The notes beneath the pieces were generated by a model. The model had not been told where the DNA came from. It made no database searches and worked only from the letters and a program-made list of their open reading frames with translations. A stretch of 64,000 bases of DNA, taken from 21-14-0-10-47-8 sp966211795. Lineage in GTDB: Bacteria > Bdellovibrionota > Bdellovibrionia > Bdellovibrionales > Bdellovibrionaceae. The translations under genes and the position numbers were made by a program. Positions 51,113-60,391 of this stretch are shown one piece after another; within the stretch, counting starts at the first letter, position 1, and every line of letters starts with the position of its first letter. The stretch spans positions 1 through 64,000 of the forward strand of contig CBIHNW010000019.1 of the NCBI GenBank assembly GCA_966211795.1, in the 5' to 3' direction.

Positions 51113-52972
51113 TTAGCGCCCCGTCTCGGTGGTCGAAGCCGGCTGCCGGTTTGAACTTCGCAGCTCTTGCTTTTCCAGAGCCGTGATTTTTTCACGGATC
51201 TCGCGGGCTTTTGTTGAATCGGTTTCAAATTCGGCCGCACGTTTGTACATCTCGCGAGCTTTTTCGACCAACTGATGTTTCGTGTAAGCGTCACCCAAGT
51301 GTTCTGCGATGATGGCTTCGTTTGGCTGACTCTTCAAAGCGGCTTCCAGAATTTTAATCGAATCCTGAACCTTCCCTTTTTTATACAAAATCCATCCCAA
51401 TGTATCCAAGATGTATCCATCATGCGGTTCGATTTCCAGCGCTCGGCGAACCAACTTTTCAGCATCTTCCAAGTTGTTGTTGCCTTCAGCGTATGTGAAC
51501 GCCAGGTAATTCAAACCTTGAACGTGGTTCGGATCCATTTCGATGACCTTTTTCATGTGCTCGACAACTTGGAGCTTGTCCCCGAGACGATCTTGAATCG
51601 TGCCCAAGAAAAATTGCAGCTGCACATTGTCCGGAAATCGCTTGGCACCATCATCCAAAACAGTGGCGGCCTTTTTGTAATCGCCCTTTTCATCCAACAA
51701 TGAAGCGTAGATTGAATAAAACTGTGCGACATCTTGGCGTTTCGACAGACCTTCTTTGACGATATCGATGGCGGCATCGACTTTCTTAGATTGTTTCAAC
51801 AGGTAGGCCGCGTGCACCACGGATTCACCATAGTATTGGCTTTCCGCCGGAATTCGCGAAAAGTTTTCGATCGCTTCCGGATGTTTTCCCATCTCTTCGT
51901 AAATGGCCGCGAGGTAAAATCGAATCTTGTCGCTTTCCGGAACCTGGCGAAGCACGTCTTTTAATTTCACGACGGCCTGGTCGTATTTCTTCTGCTCGAT
52001 CAGAACCAAGGCCATGCGCATGCGCGCACTGAGCACGTCATCCGCCGACGCTTCCAGAACTTCGAGCTGCTCGTAAGCCAAATCGTATTGCTCATGTTCG
52101 AGATAGGTCTGCGCTAAAATTTCCGCCAAGCGAGGATTACTTCCCTGCTCGCGTTGAAAAGATTTATACAGTTCGATCGCTTTCGATTCTTGTTGCTTCT
52201 TGGTGTAGAAACTTCCCAGCGCCAGGACGGCGTCCACATAGTCCGGTTTCAAAGCAATGGACTTTTTAAAAGCGGCTTCCGCGGCCTTTTCGAAAGCATG
52301 TCCTTTTTGCTCACCACGAATTCGTCCAATGTAATACCAAGCCAGGTAAGGCGTGGTGTATTCTTCATTCTGCGCCAGCTTCTCAAAGTACTTGATGGAC
52401 TTGTCGTACATTTTTTGTTCGGCAAACAGCGCTCCGATATACATAGGGGCTTCGGTGTTCGAAGGTTCATTTTTCAAAACCTCTTCGTATTGCGCCAAAG
52501 CCTTATCGTAGACTTTCAAAGTGGAATACAGACCACCTAACAAAATATGAGCATCATTCGAAGTTGGATCTTTGCGCACCGAAAGTTCGGCCTGCTCGAG
52601 AGCTTGGGTCAATTGACCCATTTTTACGTACTCGGCCGCCAGTCGCAGATGCACCAGCGATGATTTCGAATCGTAGACCAAAACCATCTTGAAAGCTTCG
52701 ACGGCTTTTTGGTGATTGCCCTCGAGACTTTGCGCTTCTCCGACTTGGAAAAAGTAATCCGCCTGAGTGTGCAGATAAACCGGATCCAAATGATCTTCGC
52801 CGTTGGCCTGAAAAGCCGGCGGAGACATGGAAGACGGCGCACGATTGCGATCGTTGAAGGCAGAATCGTAATAGTATGCTGAACCCGACGCCTTGTCTTG
52901 CGGCGCACGCGTGGAAGATGCACAGGCCATCAGCATGAAAAGAACACCAAAAAGAGATAATTTGGAAAGCAT
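51113..52972 (-). CDS. TPR-repeat lipoprotein
   Basis: 619 residues. ATG at 52972 with GAGGGGG upstream; lipobox LMAC (Cys17). From about residue 60 to 570 the protein is a run of ~34-residue TPR hairpins (AVEAFKMVLVYDSKSSLVHL; AEKLVRRALEIEPHDGYILD), about fourteen in all, ending in a charged coiled tail. TPR lipoproteins of this size assemble or tether envelope complexes; the partner is unknown. Convergent neighbour of the gene at 50229. Confidence 0.85.
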   Translation of the reverse strand: MLSKLSLFGVLFMLMACASSTRAPQDKASGSAYYYDSAFNDRNRAPSSMSPPAFQANGEDHLDPVYLHTQADYFFQVGEAQSLEGNHQKAVEAFKMVLVYDSKSSLVHLRLAAEYVKMGQLTQALEQAELSVRKDPTSNDAHILLGGLYSTLKVYDKALAQYEEVLKNEPSNTEAPMYIGALFAEQKMYDKSIKYFEKLAQNEEYTTPYLAWYYIGRIRGEQKGHAFEKAAEAAFKKSIALKPDYVDAVLALGSFYTKKQQESKAIELYKSFQREQGSNPRLAEILAQTYLEHEQYDLAYEQLEVLEASADDVLSARMRMALVLIEQKKYDQAVVKLKDVLRQVPESDKIRFYLAAIYEEMGKHPEAIENFSRIPAESQYYGESVVHAAYLLKQSKKVDAAIDIVKEGLSKRQDVAQFYSIYASLLDEKGDYKKAATVLDDGAKRFPDNVQLQFFLGTIQDRLGDKLQVVEHMKKVIEMDPNHVQGLNYLAFTYAEGNNNLEDAEKLVRRALEIEPHDGYILDTLGWILYKKGKVQDSIKILEAALKSQPNEAIIAEHLGDAYTKHQLVEKAREMYKRAAEFETDSTKAREIREKITALEKQELRSSNRQPASTTETGR

Positions 52973-53098
52973 CAAAGCCCCCTCTGTCCTACTTTTCGGA
53001 GCAGAATGAGACTGGCTTGAACATTTCTCAGAGCTTTGCGCGCAATCCGGTCCTTAGTCGCCGCGATTGATGAGAGGTCTTAAACTTGATGGCGCAGC

Positions 53099-53545
53099 TT
53101 ACTTGATGGTCAGCATGATGCCCAAATCATCGCCAGAAAATTGCGGATTGGAGTGGTCTCGATTTGATTCGATAATTTCGTTTTCCGTTTCCATTTTTCC
53201 ATTTGGGCCTAAAGACCAGACCAAAATTTTTGATGGTTGATTCTCTGCACCCTTCAAAAGTTTGTACTGATAAGGATGATCCCATGGGTCCATTCCGATT
53301 TCACCCTGGTCTAAAGTCAGATGATTAATCGAGTTTTCAATCGAGGCTGGACCTCGATTTGGGACACTTTTGCGGCTTTCTAGAAGCTGGTAAGCAAGGC
53401 TTTCGGCTCTATGCAGCGTACGCTGTTGGTAGGCTCCCGTTCGGCCGCTCCAGACCGGAACACAGATCAAAGCTGCTGCTCCGATAAGCATTAACAATGA
53501 AATAATACCATAAGACTTAACATGTTGTTTTTGTTCTGTTTTCAT
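53099..53545 (-). CDS. GspG-like pseudopilin domain protein without prepilin site
   Basis: 148 residues. The C-terminal half matches the globular domain of type II secretion major pseudopilin GspG: DPWDHPYQYK, then ILVWSLGPNGK, then GDDLGI near the end, the last being the calcium-loop area. The N-terminus has one hydrophobic span (about 12-31, IISLLMLIGAAALICVPVW) but no Gly-[FM]-T-L-x-E prepilin peptidase motif, so it should stay as a membrane protein. GGAAAG precedes the ATG. Not close to other secretion genes. Confidence 0.75.
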   Translation of the reverse strand: MKTEQKQHVKSYGIISLLMLIGAAALICVPVWSGRTGAYQQRTLHRAESLAYQLLESRKSVPNRGPASIENSINHLTLDQGEIGMDPWDHPYQYKLLKGAENQPSKILVWSLGPNGKMETENEIIESNRDHSNPQFSGDDLGIMLTIK

Positions 53546-53684
53546 TCAACTTTCCGATTTCGGACCTTGGTCCAGCTGTTCATCTTTCGGCTCAAATCAA
53601 AGAAAACTTTATGGATTTTTCAGACTCTTTAACCTGTGAAGTAACAGGAGTTGTCCCTGTACTGGGAAATAGCAGAAGGGCCGC

Positions 53685-53713
53685 TTGACAACATGTGGCG
53701 GTAGGAATAGGTT
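53685..53713 (+). promoter_or_regulatory. Sigma-70 promoter upstream of the PhaR-like gene
   Basis: TTGACA (53685-53690), exactly 17 bases, TAGGTT (53708-53713). The -35 is consensus and the -10 is fair. It lies 55 bases before the ATG at 53769, with GGGGAGG in between as SD. Confidence 0.55.
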
Positions 53714-53768
53714 CCGGCTCATCTAAAACCCGAGAGTTTTTGATATTCTAACTGGGGAGGCCACTTTG

Positions 53769-54323
53769 ATGAACCAAACTGAAACCGTAGCAGGCGTAAA
53801 AGCTGTAAACAGCGGCAAAGTTAAAATCATTAAGCGTTATCAGAATCGTAAGCTCTACGACACTCAGCAGAGCTGCTATGTGACTTTGGACGATATCGCA
53901 AAGATGATCCGCACCAACGAAGAAGTGATGGTAATCGACAACAAGTCGAAGAACGACATCACTGCTGCTACACTGACACAAATCATTTTCGAAGCAGAAA
54001 AGAAGGCGTCTCAATACGCCCCGCTTTTCACACTGCGCGAAATCATCCAGAACGGCAATGGTAGCATTTCAAACTACCTGGCTAAATTGGGTGCATTTCC
54101 TCAGGACTATATGCTTAAGCAAGCGGCGGCTTTGGCTGCTCAAGCTGAGCGTGCTTCAAATGAAGACTTGAAACAGAACTTGGAAGCTCGCGTTGCTTCT
54201 GCTGCGGCTCGCGTCGCTGCTGATTCAACTGCGAAGGTTGCTGCTGAAAAAGCAACAATCCTCCCAGGCGCACAGGACGAGTCAACTCCGACTCTGCCGA
54301 CTTCAAGCAACTTCAATAACTAA
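53769..54323 (+). CDS. PHB/PHA-accumulation regulator domain protein (PhaR-like)
   Basis: 184 residues. Residues ~17-80 match the PHB_acc_N DNA-binding domain (IIKRYQNRKLYDTQQSCYVT), with a following effector-like segment (LFTLREIIQNGNG). The last ~80 residues are an Ala-rich coiled coil (ARVASAAARVAADSTAKVAA). PhaR proteins sense polyhydroxyalkanoate granules and repress granule genes, but no pha gene is near, so the target is open. Strong promoter and terminator make it a single-gene unit that is probably well expressed. Confidence 0.88.
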   Translation: MNQTETVAGVKAVNSGKVKIIKRYQNRKLYDTQQSCYVTLDDIAKMIRTNEEVMVIDNKSKNDITAATLTQIIFEAEKKASQYAPLFTLREIIQNGNGSISNYLAKLGAFPQDYMLKQAAALAAQAERASNEDLKQNLEARVASAAARVAADSTAKVAAEKATILPGAQDESTPTLPTSSNFNN

Positions 54324-54350
54324 TTTGAAATTCAAATTTTGAAGATGATG

Positions 54351-54385
54351 AAAAACCCGGGTGATGAATCCGGGTTTTTTATTTT
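54351..54385. terminator. Strong bidirectional rho-independent terminator
   Basis: AAAAACCCGG and CCGGGTTTTTT flank a 9-base loop. T-runs follow on both strands. It ends the PhaR-like gene on the plus strand and probably the COG3014/lpoB operon on the minus strand. Confidence 0.88.
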
Positions 54386-54456
54386 GCGCTTTCGATTGCC
54401 GATTGATTCTTTGGGACAATTTCAATGCCCTTCAATTGCGATATCACTTGAAAAAG

Positions 54457-55689
54457 CTAGTGCAAAGATCGCCAATTCACGAAAGTCTTCTGACCCGCCC
54501 GGATCGTGACTTGGTGTCCATTCAAAGAATCGGCCGTCGTTCCGCCAGATATGTCCAATCCCTGCAGATCAATTTTGTAAGTGCCTGCAGGCAAAGGCAT
54601 GCGAATCATTTGAATGGTTTGCGGCAGCGTTGACCAGTGCCGCAAATCCGCGCGGTCCGCAACGTTCATCGCGATCCAAGCCAGGCTGCCGAGCAATTGA
54701 TTTTTCTGCCGAACTTGATCCGCGACCACTGCTTTTGCGGCCACTCCGCCGATCCGGCGGGCCACCAAGGCTCCAAAATCTTTTTCCAAAGTCTGAATGG
54801 CAACCTGTTCGACATTGTACACGGTCAAAGTGGTTGCCGATTTTCCATCCACGGAAAGTCGGGCTTGCTGAGTTTGCGAATAAACGTGATGCAATTCGGG
54901 AAACCGATATTGCTGGCGAGCTTGCTTTTCCGGACCCCAACCCTGTTGGTAAATGATGATCAGTTCGCCTTTGTTTTTATCGTACCAGGCTGGATTGTCA
55001 GGTGTTTGCGGAAATTCAGATTTCCATTTTTGATGGGCTTCGCTTCGGCGAGCTAATTTCGATGAGCGGATCAGATCTGCCGGTAACAAAGGATTGGTCG
55101 CATCCAGTTTGTAGCTGCCTTCGTATTCGATGTAGGCATCATCGTATTTTTTCTGCGCTTCCCACAAAATTGCGGCCAGATACCGTGCAAATGGTGAAAG
55201 CTCGTAAGGCTCGCGCCCATCCATTTTCATTTTGCTGATCTTGTCGTTGATTCGTCGGGCTTCAACCAGGGCATCATCATATTGACCCATCATCAAATAG
55301 TTGATGGCATTCATCGTGTTAATCAGGAACTTTTCGTAAGATTCGCCCTTGTATTGGACCATTTCTTCGCCACCCAAGGTGGCGCCGACGATGTTGGTCG
55401 CCGAGTGATAGTCATTCAGGTCCACCAGCTTATCGGCTTTGATGAAGGCACGAGATGATTCTTGATACTGACCGGCGATTTGCAAGGCCATCGCGTAATC
55501 CATCATGTGGACCAATTGATCGCGATCGTCTTTTTCCGCCAGGGTTTTGAATTGCTCGAGGGCTTCGGTGACTTGACCGTTTTTAAGTAGGTTGCGCGGT
55601 CCCGCGACTTGACCTTGATAGGTGGCACAGCCAGTGCCCAGAAAGAATGAGAGCAGAATGAAAATCTTTTTCAGATTTGAGAGTTTCAT
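54457..55689 (-). CDS. COG3014-type lipoprotein
   Basis: 410 residues with an N-terminal export signal and Cys21 in an atypical lipobox (GTGC). TPR-like helices (VTEALEQFKTLAEKDDRDQL, YDDALVEARRINDKI) fill the first 220 residues, then a beta domain with ELIIIYQQGWGPEKQARQQYRF leads to a C-terminal sheet (KIDLQGLDISGG). This is the COG3014 family, which is often encoded next to LpoB-type lipoproteins, as here (20-bp gap). AAGGAGCGGA lies directly before the ATG. Function unknown; an envelope role is likely. Confidence 0.85.
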   Translation of the reverse strand: MKLSNLKKIFILLSFFLGTGCATYQGQVAGPRNLLKNGQVTEALEQFKTLAEKDDRDQLVHMMDYAMALQIAGQYQESSRAFIKADKLVDLNDYHSATNIVGATLGGEEMVQYKGESYEKFLINTMNAINYLMMGQYDDALVEARRINDKISKMKMDGREPYELSPFARYLAAILWEAQKKYDDAYIEYEGSYKLDATNPLLPADLIRSSKLARRSEAHQKWKSEFPQTPDNPAWYDKNKGELIIIYQQGWGPEKQARQQYRFPELHHVYSQTQQARLSVDGKSATTLTVYNVEQVAIQTLEKDFGALVARRIGGVAAKAVVADQVRQKNQLLGSLAWIAMNVADRADLRHWSTLPQTIQMIRMPLPAGTYKIDLQGLDISGGTTADSLNGHQVTIRAGQKTFVNWRSLH

Positions 55690-55709
55690 TCCGCTCCTTT
55701 TTCAGCCTA

Positions 55710-56312
55710 TTAAAGACCGATGGTTTTCTTTTTATAAGCTTTGCGCAGTTGCTTTTGATCGGTCCATGCAATCACGCCGGTTTTCAAGTTCGTCATGTTC
55801 AAAGTGATTTTATAATAAACGGTTTTGTCTTTGCCGACTTCTTTGACGATTGAATCCAATCGACCGTTCACGATGTAATCCGCACCCGTCTGGCCGCCCG
55901 GACCTTTTTTGGTCTCGTTGTTCACCATGCCTGAATTTTGATAGTTGTATTCGTCCGCGATGTCTTGGCGCGCTTCTTTATCAACAAATGCGACTTTGCC
56001 GGTTTTGGTCAGATCAACGCGAACCATGTCCATCACGCTTTGCGTGTCGATGTGCTCAGAGGTTTTATTCTGAAGCTGGGTGACCATGACGGTCGGAGGA
56101 GTTCTCGCCGCCGCGATTGCGGGATGTGAAACCAAGCTTGCCACCATCGATTCGACGGTTTTTTGCATGTCTGTTTCAGACCATTGGTCGTCCATCAGAT
56201 TTTCTTTTTCAGGATCCTCGTACTGACCTTTGACGAAAGCTTTTGGACCACACGCCGTGAGCCCTAAAGCCAAAGCGATAAACACCACAGAAACTTGTGA
56301 AAATAATTTCAT
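55710..56312 (-). CDS. lpoB: Penicillin-binding-protein activator LpoB
   Basis: 200 residues. Start at 56312 (GGAGG four bases upstream) gives a lipoprotein signal with LTAC (Cys21). The globular domain matches LpoB/YcfM: PPTVMVTQLQNKTSEHIDTQ, then KVAFVDKEARQDI, then GADYIVNGRLDSIVK. LpoB crosses the peptidoglycan and activates the bifunctional synthase PBP1b. It heads a two-gene unit with the COG3014 lipoprotein. The linker before the domain is short, less disordered than in E. coli, so reach may differ. Confidence 0.9.
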   Translation of the reverse strand: MKLFSQVSVVFIALALGLTACGPKAFVKGQYEDPEKENLMDDQWSETDMQKTVESMVASLVSHPAIAAARTPPTVMVTQLQNKTSEHIDTQSVMDMVRVDLTKTGKVAFVDKEARQDIADEYNYQNSGMVNNETKKGPGGQTGADYIVNGRLDSIVKEVGKDKTVYYKITLNMTNLKTGVIAWTDQKQLRKAYKKKTIGL

Positions 56313-56464
56313 GAAACCTCCAAAGAGTAATCCCATCTTACCCAGCCCCTGATAGAGAGCAAGAGATGATTCGGTGTTCGGACGGACACACCCGGCCCCC
56401 GGATCTGTAGACGGAAATACACACAAGGCCGTAGATTCCATAATTTGCTTCCCATTTGCAAATC

Positions 56465-56875
56465 ATGCGAATCAACTCCAGTCATAAAGCATACAAAATT
56501 TTTGAAAAAGTCATGGATGTGCAAGTCGAAGAGTTCTGGGCCATGGCGCTGAACTCGAATTTGGAAATCCTGGAAAAGAAACTGTTGTTCCGTGGCACGG
56601 TTGATCGCTGTCTGATCCACCCGCGGGATATCATCCGCTTTTTATGTTCAGAAAACGCCACCGCGTACATCATTGCCCATAATCATCCCGGCGGCGATCC
56701 TCGGCCTTCGAAAGAAGACCTGGCCATCACGAAAAAGCTGGTCCTGCTTTCCATGCTGGTCGAGATCCCGATGAAAGATCATTTGATTCTTTCTAAGAAT
56801 GGCTATTTCAGTTTTGCCGATACGGGGATTTTAGAGCGCTTCTCTCGGCTGCGCTCACTGCGCTTGCGGGCCTAG
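56465..56875 (+). CDS. Short RadC-like JAB/MPN-domain protein
   Basis: 136 residues. Contains the whole JAB metalloenzyme core of RadC, with HNHPGGDPRPSKED providing the JAMM zinc ligands and catalytic region, but not the N-terminal helix-hairpin-helix DNA-binding part found in standard RadC (~220 residues). ATG at 56465 rather than the TTG three codons upstream. Its 3' end overlaps the convergent membrane-protein gene by 21 nt. Whether it acts on DNA is doubtful. Confidence 0.85.
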   Translation: MRINSSHKAYKIFEKVMDVQVEEFWAMALNSNLEILEKKLLFRGTVDRCLIHPRDIIRFLCSENATAYIIAHNHPGGDPRPSKEDLAITKKLVLLSMLVEIPMKDHLILSKNGYFSFADTGILERFSRLRSLRLRA

Positions 56876-57427
56876 TTCGCCGCTCGGGTTGCGAATCGGG
56901 CGAACGCTGATCACGACAAGTTTGTCGTTTAAAAGGACTTCGTATCCATTGCGACGAGCATTCTCGATGAATTGCTTCGCGTATTCTTCGCGGTAGGCGG
57001 CTTCATACTCACGCCTTCGATCTTCATCGCTCAACTGGCCTTGAATCACGGCATCCGGCGTCTGCACCTGCAGATTTTTTGGATAGCGATTGAGATCTTC
57101 AAAAGCATTGTTTTCGTTGGTGTCCGGCGAATGATCGACGCCGATTTGTTTGCCGGACTTTTGCCCGTCTGGCCATATTGAATCACCGATTTTGGGATTG
57201 GTGAAATCATTTTGGGCCTTCATTTGCTCTTGTGCCAATTCTTTCGATTTTTCCGTCATCCACAGATGCTTGTTGATGATTTCTTCGGCTTGGTGAGAAC
57301 TGGCCGAGATGTGTCCCGCCGTCAGCGGCTTGGTTTTTTTTGGCGTCGGCCACAACAGAAATGTCGTCACCACGATGGCGAGCAATGCGAGAATTAAAAT
57401 TAACGACGAGGCCTTGTTGTCTTTCAC
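56855..57427 (-). CDS. Membrane-anchored periplasmic protein, unknown
   Basis: 190 residues, GTG start. One N-terminal span (about 9-26, LILILALLAIVVTTFLLWP), then a periplasmic or cytoplasmic tail with a charged coiled region (REYEAAYREEYAKQFIENAR) and a small C-terminal sheet (YEVLLNDKLVVISVRPI). No family recognised. It follows the histidine kinase by 43 bp on the same strand and is probably the last gene of the mreB unit. Confidence 0.6.
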   Translation of the reverse strand: MKDNKASSLILILALLAIVVTTFLLWPTPKKTKPLTAGHISASSHQAEEIINKHLWMTEKSKELAQEQMKAQNDFTNPKIGDSIWPDGQKSGKQIGVDHSPDTNENNAFEDLNRYPKNLQVQTPDAVIQGQLSDEDRRREYEAAYREEYAKQFIENARRNGYEVLLNDKLVVISVRPIRNPSGELGPQAQ

Positions 57428-57470
57428 CTCAGACTTATCGGAGATCCAGGTGAAATAATAAGTCAGGATC

Positions 57471-59405
57471 TCATTTTGAGACGGGCTTCACCGGAATCAT
57501 CACGAGAAACTCGGTGCCAATGCCCACCTGAGATTTGACCTGGATTTCGCCGCCGTGGCTTTCGATGATTCCGTAAGAGATGCTCAGACCAAGGCCTGTA
57601 CCCTGACCCACCCCTTTCGTCGAAAAGAATGGATCGAAAATCTTTTCCATCACCTGTGCGGTCATTCCCTTACCCGAATCCTGAAAGGATATTTGCACCA
57701 TCTCGCGCCCGTCATTGCGCGGCTGCAGCCGGGTCGTGATCCAAATATTGCCTTGGCCTTCGATCGCTTGCACGGCGTTCGACAGGATGTTCATGAACAC
57801 CTGATTGATTTGGCTGGCATAACAGGTGACCAGCGGAAGTTTTCCGTACTCTCGAACGACTTGGATGCGGTTCTTAATTTCGCCGGCCAAAAGGTTCAAG
57901 GTGTTGTCGATGCTTTCGTGCAGGTCGACCTCTTTCAGCTTTGACTCTTCCAATCTCGAAAAATTTCTCAGACCCAAAACGATATCGCGCGTTCGTCGGG
58001 CACCGTCTTCGCACGAGGCCACAAGCTTTGGCAGATCTTCTTTGATGTAAGCAATATCTAATTTCTGCTTCATCTCTTCGAGCGAGCTTGGATCCCTTTC
58101 GACGGCTTCGGCCAACTGGATCAGCTTGTCTGAATATTCGCGCAGATGGCCCATGTTGCTGTAGATAAAGCCGATAGGATTGTTCAGCTCGTGCGCGACG
58201 CCGGCCACCAGCTGACCCAGGCTGACCATCTTCGAAGAATGCACCAGTCGCGATTGCGTTTCTTTCAGCTCAAGATTGGCGGTTTCAAGCTCGGCGATTT
58301 TTTTCTTGAGCTCGCCCCGGGCTTGCAAAACATTACGGCTCATTTGATTGAAGCTTTCGGTCAATAGACCGATTTCGGTGTCGCTCTTGATCGGAATCTC
58401 GACGGGTTTATCACCAGATTGCACGTTCTGCAGGGCCGCCACCAAGTCATTCAATGGCTTCAAAATATTATTCGACGCAAAGAGAATCGTGATGATCAAA
58501 AGAATGATGACGGTGCCGACAACGGTGAAAAAGGCATAGTTCACATTCTTTAAAACGGCGTTGGCTTCGACTTTGGATGCACCCAAAGCCAAGAACATTT
58601 CGGTTTGACCCCAGGTCATCGGGTACATCAGAAATCCGTAAGGATTCGAGCGAACGTTCAGTTCGAAAAATGGTTTTGCATCTGTTTTCAGGAAATCTTG
58701 AAACACTTCTTTCTTATACAGATAAAAATCTGGATGCGTGGCGACCGTGACCTGACCGGACGGTCGCAGCAGGGCGAGTTCCAACTTCATCCGCTGCTTC
58801 AGGCGCAACAAAAAAGTCTCGTCGATATCGATCAGTTGCTCGAGGTATCCAACATGCCGTCCGCCAGGACCGGTGACTTTCGAAAAAAGAATCAACGACA
58901 GCTTTTGGTTGCTGGTGAATTCGACAAACGCGTACTCTTTCACGTTCTTCATTTTTTCCAGATTTTGATCCGATAAAAATATCGGCGCGTTGGCTTGCGG
59001 GACAAAATCTCGGTTGTCGCCTTTGCTGTCTTTGAAAACTGACGCCAGCATGCGACCGTCTCGAGTGAAAAAAGTCAGGCTCGAGGCGAAATCGGATTTG
59101 AGCCAGTTCAGGCCCAGGCTGCGGACGGCGGCGGCATCACCAATGGACAGGTGATAAATCAAGCCATTGTCTTTGATGTATCGATCCCGTTTTTGCGCCA
59201 AACCCGTGCGAAAATCTTCCAGGATGGCGCCGATTTCGCGGGCGTTGCCACCCAAGCGTTGCGACAGCTCATTATCGATGGCGACTTCGTATTTCCGAAC
59301 GGAATAACCAGTGACGAAAACCAACGGGGTTAAAGAAAAAAGAAGGAACCAGATCGTCAGAATGGTCCGCAACGACCGATGTGCTTTTCTTTTTGGTTGA
59401 ACCAT
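57471..59405 (-). CDS. Transmembrane sensor histidine kinase
   Basis: 644 residues. TM1 about 12-33, a ~250-residue periplasmic sensor region of Cache-like character, TM2 about 288-311, HAMP (about 312-365), coiled coil, then HisKA with phospho-acceptor His405 (GVAHELNNPIGF) and HATPase_c with N-box (FMNILSNAVQAI), G1 (DSGKGM) and G2 (GQGTGLGLSIS). No response regulator gene adjoins, so its partner is elsewhere. Starts five bases after the anti-sigma gene stop. The operon link to MreB suggests envelope stress sensing, but that is inferred. Confidence 0.93.
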   Translation of the reverse strand: MVQPKRKAHRSLRTILTIWFLLFSLTPLVFVTGYSVRKYEVAIDNELSQRLGGNAREIGAILEDFRTGLAQKRDRYIKDNGLIYHLSIGDAAAVRSLGLNWLKSDFASSLTFFTRDGRMLASVFKDSKGDNRDFVPQANAPIFLSDQNLEKMKNVKEYAFVEFTSNQKLSLILFSKVTGPGGRHVGYLEQLIDIDETFLLRLKQRMKLELALLRPSGQVTVATHPDFYLYKKEVFQDFLKTDAKPFFELNVRSNPYGFLMYPMTWGQTEMFLALGASKVEANAVLKNVNYAFFTVVGTVIILLIITILFASNNILKPLNDLVAALQNVQSGDKPVEIPIKSDTEIGLLTESFNQMSRNVLQARGELKKKIAELETANLELKETQSRLVHSSKMVSLGQLVAGVAHELNNPIGFIYSNMGHLREYSDKLIQLAEAVERDPSSLEEMKQKLDIAYIKEDLPKLVASCEDGARRTRDIVLGLRNFSRLEESKLKEVDLHESIDNTLNLLAGEIKNRIQVVREYGKLPLVTCYASQINQVFMNILSNAVQAIEGQGNIWITTRLQPRNDGREMVQISFQDSGKGMTAQVMEKIFDPFFSTKGVGQGTGLGLSISYGIIESHGGEIQVKSQVGIGTEFLVMIPVKPVSK

Positions 59406-59410
59406 GTCGC

Positions 59411-60391
59411 CTACTTTTTCTCGTACACGGTGATGATAATCCTGCGGATTCCCTCGGGCATAATGCGTTCATGCGCTTCTTGTTGAATAGAGAGAGTTCC
59501 GTACTCTTTGAAAAAATCTTGCAAATCGTTGTAACGGCTCTCGGGCATTGTGAAATGGAAGTAAGAGGAATCTCCCTTGAACCAACCCAGCTCGACCTGT
59601 CCGGCCTTCCGCCCGCCAAGCTCTTGAACTTTTTCAACTAGCTTTGGGGTCACGGCCTGAATATTGGTGACATAGATCGTTCCGCGATAAAGGACGCCCG
59701 TCTTTTTTTCCGCGTTGGCCACAGGTTTTGCTTTTTCTGTGGCCGGCGTTACGGTTGCTGCCGGTAAGGTGGCCGGCGGGGTCGGCGCTTTCTTCTCTGG
59801 AGAATTTTGCGCCACCGCGACCGGCGGGGTCGGTGCTGGCATCGTGACCGTCACGCTCAAAGTTGTCGTAGTGACCGCAGCGGATCCTTCGTCCGGAAAG
59901 GTCTCCGCTTCTTTTCCGGGCGTTTCTTTCTCGGCCACGGCGACGGCATTTGGGGCTTTATCGACTTCGGTCAGGATGATCTGGCGCGAACCAAATTTCA
60001 GATCCATCACTTTGTGCCATGGAATCAGAATCGCGAAAGTGGTGATTCCCAAAGCGACGATCGTGCCTTCGATGGCCATCTTCAGCGCCGGGGACCATTC
60101 GTCAAAACGAACTTTGTCCAGCAAGCTGTGCGTGTAGCTGGATGACACGGTCATCTTTTCGAGAAGTTCAGGAGACACCTCGAGACCACGCAGTTTTTCC
60201 GCGTAGCTCATTCCACTTTTGATTTTTTGAATGTCCTGCTGTGCTTCTGGACTGCTGCGAACATAGTCTTCAACCGATTTGCGTCGCTCGGGATCCAGGG
60301 CGCCGGTCATGTAATCGTAGAGCAAACCCTGACCAATGAAAGCGGTCATGATGCGCTGATTTTTTTTTGAGAAAAAGCTCTCATCGCTCAT
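59411..60391 (-). CDS. Anti-sigma-factor-like membrane protein
   Basis: 326 residues. Start at 60391 overlaps the sigma gene by 11 nt. The N-terminus (LLYDYMTGALDPERRKSVED) has the layout of a zinc-finger anti-sigma domain but without the His/Cys ligands. One span lies about 101-124; a Thr/Pro/Ala-rich periplasmic linker with TTTT (about 140-220) follows; the C-terminal ~100 residues (LYRGTIYVTNIQAVTPKLVE) resemble DUF4349. It probably sequesters the sigma encoded just upstream until a periplasmic signal arrives. Confidence 0.75.
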   Translation of the reverse strand: MSDESFFSKKNQRIMTAFIGQGLLYDYMTGALDPERRKSVEDYVRSSPEAQQDIQKIKSGMSYAEKLRGLEVSPELLEKMTVSSSYTHSLLDKVRFDEWSPALKMAIEGTIVALGITTFAILIPWHKVMDLKFGSRQIILTEVDKAPNAVAVAEKETPGKEAETFPDEGSAAVTTTTLSVTVTMPAPTPPVAVAQNSPEKKAPTPPATLPAATVTPATEKAKPVANAEKKTGVLYRGTIYVTNIQAVTPKLVEKVQELGGRKAGQVELGWFKGDSSYFHFTMPESRYNDLQDFFKEYGTLSIQQEAHERIMPEGIRRIIITVYEKK

